Shown one piece after another: positions 1 to 11,236 of a DNA stretch of 64,000 nucleotides; position 1 is the first letter of the stretch; the number at the start of each line of letters is the position of its first letter. The notes under the pieces were generated by a model. That model was not told where the DNA came from. It saw nothing but the letters and a program-made list of their open reading frames with translations, and did no database searches. Origin of the DNA: Callorhinus ursinus (lineage: Eukaryota > Chordata > Mammalia > Carnivora > Otariidae); the NCBI RefSeq assembly GCF_003265705.1, contig NW_020313044.1, positions 7,478,016-7,542,015 on the forward strand. The letters run 5' to 3'. The translations under genes and the position numbers were made by a program.

Positions 1-129
1 ATTCATTAATTATCATCCTTTCTTGCTTTTTAAAAATGTGGAAATTCAAGCCAATAAAATTGCCTCTACCTATAACTACACATAAGCTATACCACATGAA
101 ATTGATCTATTTTATTTATGGCCAAGTTA
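1..129. other. Unassigned A/T-rich sequence
   Basis: No ORF, known repeat signature or RNA gene was recognised between the window edge and the start of the old antisense L1. Confidence 0.5.
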
Positions 130-1076
130 TATTTTTTATTATTGAAATATAGTTCACATGTAATCTTATGTTAGTTTCACATGTACAACATAGTGATTAG
201 CTAATCCAATACATTACTCAATATTCACCACGATAAGCATAGTTACTGTCACCATACAGTGTTACTCCAGTATTATTGGCTAGATTTCCTGTGCTGTACT
301 TTACATCTCCATGACTGATTTTATTACTGGAAGCTGGTACTTCTTAATGCCCTTCACATATTTCACCCATTCCGCCCATCCACCTCTCATCTGGAAACCA
401 GAAGTTTGTTCTCCGTATTTAAAAGTCTGTTTGTTCATTTGTTTTGTTTTTTTTAGATTCCGTATATAAGTAAAATCATACGGTATTTGTTTCTCTCTGT
501 CTGACATTTTACTTACCATGAAATCCTCGAGGTCCATCCATGTTGTCACAAATGGCAAAATTTCATTCTTTTTTATGGCTAAGTAATAGTCCAGTGTGTG
601 TGTTGTATGTGTGTGTGTACCACGTCTTCTTTATCCATTCATTTATCAATGGACACTGGGGTTGTTTCCATATGCTGGCTATTGTAAATAATACTGCACT
701 AAACATAAGGATGCATATATCTTTTCCAGTTAATATTTTCATTTTCCATGGGTAAATAACCAGTAGTGGAATTATTGGACCATATCAGATTTCTATTTTT
801 AATTTTTGAGGAATCTCCATACTGTTTTCCATACTGGTTAGAGCAATTTACATTCTTAGCAGTGAATGTGAGTTCCCTTTTCTCCACATCCTCACCAACA
901 CTTGTTATTTTTTGTCTTTTTGATATTAGCCATTCTGATTGGTATGAGGTATCTCATTGTGGTTTTGATTTGCATTTCCCTGATGATTAGTGATGTTGAG
1001 CATCTTTTCTGTTAGCCATCTGTATGTCTTCTCTGGAGAAATATCTATTCAGGTCCTCTGCCCATTTTCAACAGAT

Positions 1077-1077
<1 letters not shown>

Positions 1078-1132
<55 letters not shown>

Positions 1133-1140
1133 TTTTTTTT
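1078..1140. repeat. (TTTC)n microsatellite plus poly-T
   Basis: About 13 tandem tttc units are followed by a run of about ten T, within the antisense old L1. Several overlapping Ser/Phe or Lys/Glu-rich open frames here are only translations of this repeat. Confidence 0.9.
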
Positions 1141-1277
1141 GGTTTGAGTTGTGTAAGTTCTTATATGTTTTGGATATTAACCCCTTATGAAATAAATTAT
1201 TTGCAAATATCTTCTTCCATTCAGTAGGTTGTCTTTTCATTTTGTTGATGGTTTCCTTCACTGTGCAAAAGCTTCTT

Positions 1278-1613
1278 TTTTTTTTAATTTTTTATTGTTA
1301 TGTTAATCACCATATATTACATCATTAGTTTTTGATGCAGTGTTCCATGATTCATTGTTTGTTCATAACACCCAGTGCACCATGCAAAACGTGCCCTCCT
1401 CAATACCCATCACCAGGCTAACCCATCCCCCCACCCCCCTACCCTCTAGAACCCTCAGTTTGTTTTTCAGAGTCCATCATCTCTCATGGTTCATCTCCCC
1501 CTCTGACATACTCCCCTTTTCTTCCTCTCCTGTTATCTTCTTCTTTTCCTTTTTTCTTAAAATATGTTGCGTTATTTGTTTCAGAAGTACAGATCTGTGA
1601 TTCAACAGTCTTG
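1278..1613 (-). mobile_element. Young LINE-1 3'-end fragment nested in older L1
   Basis: This 336-bp piece is the reverse complement of the 3' UTR shared by the young L1s in this window, including the terminal tggtgattaacataacaata block and the G-rich tract (seen here as C-rich). It starts with poly-T (the L1 A-tail) and is flanked by a perfect 18-bp target-site duplication, actgtgcaaaagcttctt, at 1,260-1,277 and 1,614-1,631. It interrupts the antisense ORF2 of the older L1, which resumes right after it. Confidence 0.93.
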
Positions 1614-2691
1614 ACTGTGCAAAAGCTTCTTATTTTGGTGTCGTCTCAATAGTTTATTTTTCTTTTGGTTCTCTTGCCTGAGGAAACAAATCCATAAATG
1701 TATTGCTAAGGGCTGTGTCAGAGAGATTAATCCTATGTTGTCTTTTAGGAGTTTTATGGATTCAAGTCTCACATTTAGGTCTTAATCCATTTTTAGTTTA
1801 TTTTTGTGCATATTGTAAGAAAGTGGTCCAGTTTCATACTTTTGCATTTGACTGTCCAGCTTTCCCAACGCCATTTATTGAAAAGTCTATCTTTTCTCCA
1901 TTGTATATTCTTGCCTCATTTGTTGTAGATTAATTGACCATAAAAGTGTGGGTTTATTTCTGGGCTCTCCATTCTCTATTGATCTCTGCATCTAGTTTTG
2001 TGACAGTACCATGCTGTTTTGATTACTCTAGCTTTGAAGTATATCTTGAAATCTCGAATTGTGATACCTCCAGCTTTGTTCTCTCAAGATTGCTTTGGCT
2101 ATTTGAGGTCTTTTGTAGTTCCATATGAATTTTGGTATTATTTGTTCTAGTTTTGTAAAAAGATACTATTGGTATTTTAATAGAGATCACATTGAATCTA
2201 TAGATTGCTTTAGTGGACATTTTAACAATATTAATTCTTCCATCTATGAGCATGAACTATCTTTCCATTTGTGTCATCTTTAATTTTATTCATCATTGCC
2301 TTATAGTTTTCAGAGTGGAGGTCTTTCACCTCCTTGGTTAACTTTATTCCTGCATATTTTATTCCTTTTGGGCAATTATAAATGGATTGTTTTCTTAATT
2401 TACCTTTGTGCTACTTTGTTGAGAGTTTTTCATCATGAATGGATGTTGTATTTTGTCAAATGCTTTTGCTGAATCTTTGAGATGATCATATAGTTTTTAT
2501 CCTTAACTCTTATTAATGTGATGTATCACCATGATTGACTTGGAGATAATGAACCAAGCTTGCATGTCTGGAATAAATCCCACTTGATCGTGGTGACTTA
2601 TCTATTTAACGTATTGTTGGATTCAGTTTGCTAATAGGTTGTTGAGGATTCTTTCATCTTTGTTTATCAGGGATATTGGCCTGGCCTGTAG

Positions 2692-2728
<37 letters not shown>

Positions 2729-2803
2729 TGTTTTTTTTTTGTTTTTGTTTTTTAGTTATTGTAGCTTTCTGGGATCATTTTTTGGGTTTTTGTTGTTTTC
2801 CTT

Positions 2804-2903
2804 NNNNNNNNNNNNNNNNNNNNNNNNNNNNNNNNNNNNNNNNNNNNNNNNNNNNNNNNNNNNNNNNNNNNNNNNNNNNNNNNNNNNNNNNNNNNNNNNN
2901 NNN
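2804..2903. other. Assembly gap (100 N) in poly-T context
   Basis: Exactly 100 Ns mark a gap of unspecified length. Long T runs lie on both sides (about 2,696-2,726 and 2,904-2,928). L1 homology breaks off at about 2,697 and resumes at about 2,929 as if contiguous, so little or no L1 sequence is missing. Confidence 0.95.
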
Positions 2904-3114
2904 TTTTTTTTTTTTTTTTTTTTTTTTTGTGGTGTCTCTATCTGGTTTTGGTATCTGAGTAATGCAGGCTTCATGGAATCAATTTTGAAGTTTTCTTTTA
3001 TTCCATTTTTTAAAATAGTTTGAGAAGAATGGGCATTAAGTTTTATCTAAATGTTTGATAGAACTCACCTCTGATGCCATCTGGTCCTGGACTTTTCCTT
3101 GTTGGGAATTCTTT

Positions 3115-3307
3115 TATTTTTTTTAATTTTTTTTTAAAGATTTTATTTATTTATTCATGAGAGACAGAGAGAGAGAGAGGCAGAGGCAGAGGGAGAAGCA
3201 GGTTCCCCATGGAGCAGGGAGGCTGATGTGGGACTCGATCCCAGGACCCCAGGATCATGACCTGAGCCAAAGGCAGACGCTTAACTGACTGAGCCACCCA
3301 GGCGTCC
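3115..3307 (-). mobile_element. SINEC (CAN-SINE), antisense
   Basis: Carnivore tRNA-derived SINE in reverse orientation: T-rich tail, aaagattttatttatttatt, GA-rich stretch, then the tRNA-like part ending gccacccaggcg. A target-site duplication of about 17 bp, cttgttgggaattcttt at 3,098-3,114 and the same with one mismatch at 3,308-3,324, shows insertion into the antisense old L1. Confidence 0.95.
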
Positions 3308-5160
3308 CTTGTTGGAAATTCTTTGATTACTAGTAATTGATGTGTTCAGATTTTCTCTTTGTTCCTGATTTACTTTTGTAAGATTGTAACTTTCTAGGAA
3401 TTTCGCCATTTCTTCTAGGTTGTCCAATTTGTTTGTATATAATTTTTCATAGTGCTCTCTTAAATTCTTTTTATTTCTGTGATGTCACCTGTTATTTCTC
3501 CTCCTTCATTTCTGATTTTATTTATTTGAGTCCACTTTCTTTTTTTCTGATGATCTGGCTAAAGATTTATCAGTTTTGTTTATCTTTTCTAAGAACCAGC
3601 TCCTGGTTTAATTTATCTTTTCCACTGTTTTACTTTTAGCTTTTATTCATTTATTTCTATTCTAATACTTATTATTTCCTTCCTTCTACTAACTTCGAGC
3701 TTTGTTCTTCTCTCTCTAGTTCTTTAGGTGTAACCTTAGATTGTTAGAGATTTTTCTTGCTTCTTGAGGAAGGCCTGTATTGCTATAAACTTTCCTCTTA
3801 GAACTGCTTTTTTTGCATCTTGAAGACTTTGGACCATTGTGTTTTCATTTTCATTTGTCTCCATGTATTTTTAAAATTTTCTCTCTTTGATTTCTTCACT
3901 GACCCATTTATTGTATAGCCTCCACATGTTTGTGTTTTTTTGCAGTTTTTTCTTCTAACTGATTCACAGTGTTAGGGTCAGAAAAGATGCTTGACATGAT
4001 TTCAGTCATCCTAAATTTATTGAGACTTGTTTGTGGCCTAATATGTGATCTATTCTGAAGAATGTTCCATCTTCACTTGAAGAAAATGCATATTTCACTC
4101 TTTGGGGATGGAATATTCTCTCTATATATATCTTAAGTCTATCTGATCTAATGTGTTGCTCATAGCCACTGTTTTCCTTATGGATTTTCTGTCTGGATGA
4201 TCTATCCATTGATGTAAGTAGAGTGTTAAAGTCCCCTACTATTATTGGATTACTGTCAGTATCTCCATTTATGTCTGTTAATGTATTCTTTACATATTTT
4301 TATGCTCCTCTGTTGAATGCATAAATATTTACAATTGTTATACCATTTTTTGGATTGATCCCTTTGTCATTATCTAATGTCCTTCTTTGTCTCTTGCTAC
4401 AGTCTTTGTGTTAAAGTCTACTTTGTCTGATATAAGTATTGCCACCCTGCCACTGCCCCCTGCTTTTTTTTCCACTTTGCTTTGCTTGGAATATCTTGTT
4501 CCAACCCTTCACTTTCAGTCTCTAAGTCTGTATGTGTCATTAGGTCTGAAGTGAGTCTTCTGTAGAGAGCATACAGGTGGGTCATATTTTTTTATCCAAT
4601 CAGTCACCTTATGTCTTTGTATTGGAGCATTTACTCCATTTACATTTAAAGTAATTATTGAAAAGTATGTACTTATTGCCATTTTGTTAAATGTTTGCTG
4701 GTTTTTGTAGTTCTTCTCTGTTCCTTTCTTTTTCTCTTGCTCTCTTCCCTTGTGGTTTGATGGCTTTCTTTAGTGTTATACTTGGAATCCTTTCTTTTTA
4801 TTTTTTGTTTATCATAGTTTTTTGATTTGTGGTTATCACTGGTTTCATATATAACATCTTGTGTATGTAGCACTGTATTTTAAGTTCATGGTTGCTTAAG
4901 TTCAAACACTTTCTAAAAGCATTACATTTTTACTCCTCCTCCATGTTTGATGTATATGATGTCATATTTCGCATCTTTTTAGTTTGTTTATCCCTTGATT
5001 AATTTTTGTATATATAATTGATTTTCCTACTTTTGTGTTTTAACCTCTATACTGGCTTTGTAAATGACTAATTTATAAATATTTTTATATTTCCATCTTG
5101 ATTTCCTCCTTTTTTTCCATAGAACAGTGTTTTCAAGCCTTTTTCTTCTCAATGTATCAT

Positions 5161-5300
5161 TTATTGCTATTGTTTTTCTAATTATGTTGATATACATTCA
5201 CAAAACATGATCTGAATGATACTAATCATGTAAAATGTGGTGATTCTTGCTGTTAGGTCTGTTTGTAAAGATAGTTTTATCTCCAATTATAGGGTTATTT
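5161..5300. other. Probable old L1 remnant, unresolved
   Basis: A/T-rich sequence between the old L1 and the next repeat, resembling antisense old L1 but too diverged to place by eye. Confidence 0.35.
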
Positions 5301-5815
5301 CAGTTATCTCCTGCTGTATAATCAACTGTCCCAAAATTTGGTAGCTAAAATAATTTATTTTTAATCTCTCACAATCGTATGGGTTGATTTAGACCAGAAA
5401 TTGGAGTCTCGCATGCAATGTCAGTGAGATGGGGGCTGGTACTGGAGATATCTTTAAGCTGGAAAGAGGCAGACATCCAAGAAAATATCTGCAACCATAT
5501 TTCTGACACCTCAGGGAAGAACCTAAATATCTAGGGGCTAGTTGGGCATTTTGCTCTCTTCTAGTGTTTAGTAAACATGGCTAAGTTTGGATTCCCCTCA
5601 GCATGGTGTTCCCAAGATAATTATACCTCTTACACAGGAACTGACTTACCCTAGAATATACATTCTTATTGACCAAGGTGGAAACTGCAAGGCTTCTCAC
5701 CATTTAACCATGAAAGTCACACAGCATCCTGCCTTGTTTGTTATACAGAGTGTTCCCATATTCACTGTATATAGGGCTACCCATGGTGTGAGCACCAGGA
5801 AGGTGTAGTTCATTG
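5301..5815. repeat. Ancient mammalian interspersed repeat (LTR/MER-like)
   Basis: The segment opens with a gttatctcctgctgtataat motif and later holds the gaaagtcacacagcatcctg and gtgagcaccaggaagg motifs, a combination I associate with an old medium-reiterated mammalian repeat. I cannot name the family confidently. A 73-codon open frame at 5,587-5,808 is probably a chance frame in this repeat. Confidence 0.45.
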
Positions 5816-5879
5816 CAGGTTTATCTTTGGAAACAAGGATGTTCTTACATGGTCATTAGAAGGCTAAATGTGCTCTTTC

Positions 5880-6840
5880 AGTCTGTTCTATCTTACTGTT
5901 TTATTTTTGTCCATCTTGAGTTCTTCTTTGCCTCAAATATTGTTTAGAATTGGTTTCTAAATGTATTGTTTTTGGTCTTGTTTTCTAACTATATTGATCT
6001 ATGCTCATCATGATCTGAGTATACCAATTTTCTAAAATGTAGTGTTACTTATCTGTTTGATTTACCAATATCTTAGAAAGTTGCTTTAAAATCTGCTGCT
6101 ACAAAGCTGGGTTTTATTAATTCTGCTTAAGTTTCTATCACTCTCTTTTCTCTACTTTAAAAAAAAAGATTTTATTTTTTGACAGAGAGAGAGGGTGGGA
6201 GAGAAGGAGAGCACACAAGCAGGGGGAGCAGCAAAGGGAGAGAGAGAAGCAGGCTCCCCATGGAGCAGGGAGCCTGATGTGGGGCTCAATCCTAGGACCC
6301 TGGAACCATGACTTGAGCTGAAGGCAGACACTTAACCTACTAAGCCACACAGGCACCACATGTTTTCTACTTTTTAAAAGTATATTAGGCATGCATTATT
6401 TAGAACTTTTTCATCTCCCTGATGAATTGAATCTTTTATCATTATGCTTATCTTAATAAATTATATTATTTATCTTTAATGATATTTTTTACCTTAAAAG
6501 TATTTTGCCTGATATTCACATAATTTTACTAGCCTAATTTTGATTATTATTTGTTTATTACACTCTTCCATACTTGTACTTTCAGCTTTTATGGATCCTC
6601 AAGCTTCAGTCTGTCTCATAAAAGAGCATGTAGCTCAGTTTGCTGTTTTTGTTCAGTCTATTACAACACTTTTTGTATTTTAACTGTAGAGATTAACTTA
6701 CGTTAATTGTGTTACACTGATACTTGGATTTATTTTTATCATCTTTTTCTTTACCTTAAATTTGACATAAATCTTCAGGATTTATTTAACTTTTATAAAC
6801 TTCATTTTGCTTTCTTTATCACTAATTGAGTAATCATTTG
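5880..6840 (-). mobile_element. Old LINE-1 fragment, antisense (around the endonuclease region)
   Basis: Diverged sequence whose reverse complement resembles the N-terminal part of an old L1 ORF2 (for example about 6,400-6,660, T-rich phrases such as tattttgcctgatattcac). It is split by a SINE at about 6,160-6,360. No usable reading frame remains, and the assignment rests on recall of family sequence only. Confidence 0.55.
6160..6361 (-). mobile_element. SINEC (CAN-SINE), antisense
   Basis: Reverse-oriented SINE with an A/T tail, a gacagagagagag stretch and aagcaggctccccatggagcag, ending in the tRNA-like 5' part. A likely target-site duplication, ttttctctacttt at 6,146-6,158, reappears as ttttctacttt at 6,362-6,372. 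Moderately diverged. Confidence 0.92.
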
Positions 6841-6844
6841 GGTT

Positions 6845-7140
6845 TTTAAGACATCTTTATTGAGGTATAATTGACATGCAAATAACTGCACATATTCAAT
6901 GTGTACAATTTGGTGAGTTTGGACATAAGCAAATACTTGTGATACCATCACCACAGTCAAAGTAACTGGAATATCTAGCACCTCCCAGAGTTTCCTTGTG
7001 CCCCTTCCGGGACTTTTGTTTTTGTTTGCAGTAAGAACATTTAACATTAAATCTACCCTCTTAACAGATTTTGAAGTGCACAATATCATATTGTTAACTT
7101 AGGCAATATATTGTAAAATAGATCTCCACAATTTATTCAT
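6845..7140 (-). mobile_element. Old LINE-1 3'-UTR fragment, antisense
   Basis: The phrase ctttattgaggtataattga followed by gtgtacaatttggtgagttt and accatcaccacagtcaaagt is the reverse complement of an old L1M-type 3' UTR. The 95-codon minus-strand frame at 6,802-7,089 lies in it and has no coding look. Confidence 0.7.
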
Positions 7141-7192
7141 CTAGTGTAACTGAAGAACAGTGATTTAGATATTATATAAAAACTATTTTAAG

Positions 7193-7380
7193 GGACACCT
7201 GGGTGGTTCAGTCAATTAAGCATCTGACTTAGGCTCAGATCATGATCCCAGGTTCCTGGGATGGAGTCCCACATACAGCTTCTTGCTCAGCAGGGAGCTG
7301 CTTCTCCCTCTGCCTGCCACTCCCCCTGCTTCTGCTCTCTCTCTCTCTATCTGACAAATATATAAATAAAATCTTTTAAA
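7193..7380 (+). mobile_element. SINEC (CAN-SINE), sense
   Basis: Sense SINE: cacctgggtggttcagtcaa head with B-box-like ggttcctgggatggagtccc, a CT-rich stretch, and an ataaataaaatctttt tail. It is flanked by aaaactatttta (7,180-7,191) and aaaattatttta (7,381-7,392), a likely target-site duplication with one mismatch. Confidence 0.93.
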
Positions 7381-7739
7381 AAAATTATTTTAATATATTC
7401 ACTTAATTAAATGAGGCCAAAAATAAATCCCTGTGCCTTTGCTGTCACTGTAAACAATATAAAAATTTCCACATGTTTTAGTTCTGACCACCACTAATCT
7501 CAATCCACATTTCTCCCCCTATTGAAATTGTGCCTTGTTTTTTATAACCCTTAAATAGTTCTATAGTAATTATTAAAATTTATTTACATGATAACAATAT
7601 TATAGCTCTCATTCTTTTTATATGTTAGGCTTTCTATCTGAGATGAGGGTTTTTTTTTTTCCCCCAAAGAAATACATCCTTTAGGTAATCTAGTGAGGTA
7701 AACTCTTGGAATTAAAAAAAAAAAAAAAAAAAAACTGGA
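7381..7739. other. Unassigned sequence with poly-A run
   Basis: No gene seen. A run of 21 A at about 7,714-7,734 may be the tail of an unrecognised retroelement. Confidence 0.4.
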
Positions 7740-8455
7740 TGCTTTTATTTTGTTCTTGTCATTAAAAGTTATTTTTGTCTCAGCACCTTGAAGATATTAT
7801 TTCATTGGCTTCTGGCTTCCAGTGCATGCTTTTGATAAATCAGCCATTAGGCTAATTGCCATTCCTTTGTAGGTGGCCTCTTTTCCTTCCTTCTCTGGCT
7901 TCTCTAAAAATATTAACTTTGTTCTTGTATTTTACAAATGACTGATAGATAGATTGACATGTATATATACACACATGCTTATGACTCTCTCTATATATAC
8001 AGCTTTTTATTTATTTTTAGGGTGTTTATCATGGGTTTTATAGACTTACACTTTGTTGCCTTCCAAAAATTCTGAAAACTTCTATCATTATCACTTGGAA
8101 TATTAACTCTTCCCAATTTTCTCTATTCTCACCGTTTGAACTCTGATCACTTCCTACTCTATTCTCCATGCCTCCTGATCCCCAACTTTTGAAAAATATT
8201 TTCCATTTCTTTGTCTCTCTGAAATATATTGTTTCCTCAGATCTTTTCTCCAAATCACTATTTTTATTTTTAGCAGATTGTAATATGTTCTTTTCAGACT
8301 TCAGTTATGTTTTTACTTCAATTATTATATTTTTCATATCTAAACCTTTATTTGGTTCTTTTTCAAACATGGTTGGTTGCTTTATAGTCTTATTCATGGT
8401 ATCAGTCCTTTCTGTTAAATCTTGAAACACATTAAACATACTTAGTTTTAATTCT
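7740..8455 (-). mobile_element. Old LINE-1 5' region, antisense (left part)
   Basis: The reverse complement resembles the 5' part of an old L1M element; cagcaccttgaagatattat and the cttctggcttccagtg region are typical. It was cut by a SINE insertion at about 8,456, into which element 1 later inserted. The right part resumes at about 15,529. Confidence 0.6.
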
Positions 8456-8476
8456 TTTTAAAAAATATTTTGTCAG
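8456..8476 (-). mobile_element. SINEC, antisense, left stub split by L1 element 1
   Basis: Tail end of an antisense SINE. The rest is at 15,379-15,513. The SINE's own target-site duplication, cttagttttaattct, lies at 8,441-8,455 and 15,514-15,528. The last 17 bases of this stub (8,460-8,476) became the target-site duplication of L1 element 1. Confidence 0.88.
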
Positions 8477-10274
8477 GGGGGGCAGAGCAAGATGGCAGAG
8501 GAGTAGGAGACTTGGATTTCATCTGGTCTCAGGAATTCAGCTGAATAGGGATCAAACCCATTCTGAACACCTACAAACTCAACAGTAGATCGAAGAAAAG
8601 AATAGCAACAATTCTCTGAATGGAAAAGTGACCACTTTCTGGAAGGTAGGATGTGCAGAGAGGTGAATCCGAGGCGATATTTGGGAGGATAGACGACGGG
8701 GGAGGGGGCCTCTGTTGGCTGCTTCTGGCAAGTGATAGAGCCGTGGAGCACAAAATCAGAACTTTTAGAAATCGGCTCCACTAAGGGATGTCGCTCCAGC
8801 GGCTAAGCGGGGCGTGGAAACCTCGCGGGACAATGTAGTCTCAGGACGCTTGGGGTCACAGAAAGACCGGAGGTGCCTGAGTGCAGCAGAGCTCCCAGGT
8901 ATCAGAGCGGGGAAGCCAGCTGCAGAAACGGAGCTGAGGTGCGGGCACTCAGCTCGGGGTTGCCATATACCGTGATCCATGGCACAGTCGGGCCACTGCT
9001 CCTCCAGCAGGGACCCAACAAGCGGCAGATCCGGGGAGACTCCCCTTCCTCCCCTGGGAGAAGCAGCGCGGGAGTGCACCGCAGGGAACTGCAGGGTTTG
9101 GAGATTCCACACGGGGTTGGGTGCCAGAGATAGAAACACTCGGTCACAGGCCGGGTGAGCACGGAGTGTGGCTGGAGACCGGGGAGACAGGAGTGCCTGA
9201 CTGCTTTTCTCTGGGGGAGCACTGAGGAGCGGGGCCCCGAGTTCTCGGCTCCTCCGGGCGGAGATTGGGAGGCCACCATTTTCACTCTTGTCCTCCAAAG
9301 CTGTACCAAGAGCTTGAAGGGAACAAAAGCTCCCAAGAGCAAACCCGAGCAGATTACTTAGCCCAGACCGACAAGGGCAGGGCAATCCCGCCTCCGGCAA
9401 AGACATTTGGAAACCATGGCAACAGGCCCCTCCCCCAGAATATCAGCACGAACAGCCAGCGAAGACCAAGTTTACAAATCAAAGAAAACGGGAGATCTCC
9501 AGTGCTAGGGGAATACTGCACATAGAATTCATGGCTTTTTTACCATGATTCATTAGTCTTTCAAAGTTAATTTTTTTTAACTTTTTTTTTTAATTTTTCT
9601 TTTTCCCTTCAACCAACATCTTCTCAATCCCTTTTTTAAAAAAGCATTTTTAGAGTCATATTCTATCCCTTCATAGTAGATACCCTTATTTTTGGCATAT
9701 ATATATAAGTTGTCCTCTCTTTAAAATTTAGAGGTACAGTTTCTTCTAACATATCAAAATATACGCTAAATCTCTAGTGTATGGCTTTGTTCTAGTCTCC
9801 TACCTGATCACATTCTCTCCCTTTCTTTTTTCTTTCTTTTTTTTTAATCCTATTCTTTCTTTTTTCAAGCACCTTATCAATTCCTTTTTTAAAATTTTTT
9901 ATACTTTTCATCTTTACAATCATATTCCATCCCTTCATTGTATCAACCCTTATTTTGGACATATATAAATGTTTCTTTAAAATTTAGGGGGTACTTTCAT
10001 CAAACAGACCAAAAAACACCCAAAATCTAGTGTGTGGCACTGACCTATGCACCAGCCTGATCATATTTGATCATATTCTGTTTTTTTGTTTTGTTCTGTT
10101 TTTGTTTGTCTTTATCTTTTTCTTTCCTTTTTTTTTCTCTTTCTTTTTTCTCTCATTTCCTTTCTTTTCCCCTGGTTTCAGGTCTTTTCTGATTTGTTTA
10201 GAGTATATTTTCTGGGGACGTTGTTAACCTGTTAGCATTTTGTTCTCTCATTCATCTATTCTCCTCTGGACAAA
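8477..10274 (+). promoter_or_regulatory. 5' UTR / internal promoter region of L1 element 1
   Basis: The first kilobase is GC-rich with many CpG sites and begins with a YY1-like core, caagatggc, at 8,488-8,496, where L1 promoters typically bind YY1 (established for human L1, inferred here). The second half, about 9,530-10,270, is strongly T-rich with runs of T and ttct. Element 2 shows the same two-part layout, which supports a shared family architecture. Confidence 0.75.
8765..9406 (-). other. Antisense ORF in L1 element 1 5' UTR (213 codons)
   Basis: An open frame on the minus strand of the L1 5' UTR, rich in Ser, Pro, Arg and Leu with no recognised domain. The same frame, including an identical last ten residues (ATSLSGADF plus the preceding Gly), is open at 54,734-55,066 in element 2, and a 15-bp length difference between the copies keeps frame. 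Primate L1s carry an unrelated antisense ORF0 in the same place. High GC content alone can give such open frames, so coding status is unproven. Confidence 0.25.
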
Positions 10275-11170
10275 ATGACAAGACGAAAAAACTCACCTCA
10301 ACAAAAAGAACAAGAGGTAGTACCATCTGGCAGGGACCTACTCAATACAGACATTAGTACGATGTTAGACCTAGAATTCAGAATCATGACTTTAAAGATA
10401 CTAGCTGGACTTGAAAAAAGCATGGAAGTTATTAGAGAAACCCTTCCTGGAGAAATAAAAGAACTAAAATCTAACCAAGGCAAAATCAAATTATGAGGTG
10501 CAATCAAAATGGGGGCACTAACTGTGAGGACAAATGAGTCAGAGGACAGAATTAGCGATATAGAAGACCAAATGATGGAAAATAAAGAAGCTGAGAAAAA
10601 GAGAGATAAACAACTATTGGATCACGAGGGCAGAATTCGAGAGAGAAGCGATACGATCAGATGAAACAACATTAGAATAATTGGGATCCCAGAAGAAGAA
10701 GAAGCAGAGAGAGGGGCAGAAGGTATATTGGAGCAATAATAGCGGAGAACTTCCCTAATGTGGGGAAGGAAATAGGCATCAAAATCCAAGAAGAACAGAG
10801 AACCCCTCTTAAAATCAATAAAAATAGGTCAACACCCCGACATCTAATAGTAAAACTTACGAGTCTCAGAGACACAGAAAATCCTGAAAGCAGCTCGGAG
10901 AAGATATGTAACCTATAATGGTAGAAATATTAGATTGACAACAGACCTATCCACAGAGACCTGGCAGGCCAGAAATGACTGGCATGATATATTCAGAGCA
11001 TGAAACGAGAAAAATATGCAGCCACGAATACTATATCAAGCTAGGCTGTCACTGAAAATAGAAGGAAAGAGAAAAAGGTTCCAGAACAAACAAATATTAA
11101 GGAATTTGCAAACAGGAAACCAGCCATACAAGAAATATTGAACGGGGTCCTCTATGCAAAGAGGGAGCCT
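10275..11170 (+). pseudogene. L1 ORF1 (RNA-binding chaperone), element 1, broken
   Basis: L1 ORF1 normally encodes a trimeric coiled-coil nucleic-acid chaperone that coats L1 RNA in the cytoplasm. Here the start MTRRKNSPQQKEQE and about 73 residues remain open (10,275-10,496). Compared with element 2, a short deletion near 10,490, where caaaatcaaattatgagg replaces a longer Lys-rich stretch, shifts frame and meets a stop. Further downstream, in other frames, come the Glu/Lys coiled coil, the IIGIPEEE segment of the RRM-like domain (about 10,680) and the C-terminal domain (about 10,940-11,160). Several stops and indels lie between them. Confidence 0.93.
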
Positions 11171-11236
11171 AAAAGCAGCACAGACCAGAAAGGAATACAG
11201 ACAATATACAGGAACAGTCACCTTACAGGCAATACA

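Larger units (their letters stand above)
130..5160 (-). mobile_element. Old LINE-1, antisense, long but decayed and interrupted
   Basis: Read on the minus strand, the element runs from upstream of ORF2 (about 5,160-4,650) through the ORF2 endonuclease region (about 4,640-3,960), the reverse transcriptase and C-terminal region (about 3,900-500) to the 3' UTR (about 500-130). No ORF longer than about 115 codons survives. The high divergence points to an older mammalian L1 (L1MA/L1M-like); the subfamily is inferred by eye. Later insertions split it: a young L1 3' end (1,278-1,613), a SINE (3,115-3,307), and a T-rich block with an assembly gap near 2,697-2,928. A (TTTC)n microsatellite sits inside it. 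Confidence 0.85.

Noticed and set aside
1049..1261. Lys/Glu-rich minus-strand frame and Phe/Ser/Leu-rich plus-strand frames
   Set aside because: Pure translation of the (TTTC)n microsatellite and its poly-T neighbour.
2676..3023. 115-codon frame
   Set aside because: It runs through 100 N and poly-T; the continuity is an artefact.
9777..10227. Hydrophobic Phe-rich frames resembling small membrane proteins
   Set aside because: Low-complexity T-rich part of the L1 5' UTR; no start context and no conservation with element 2.
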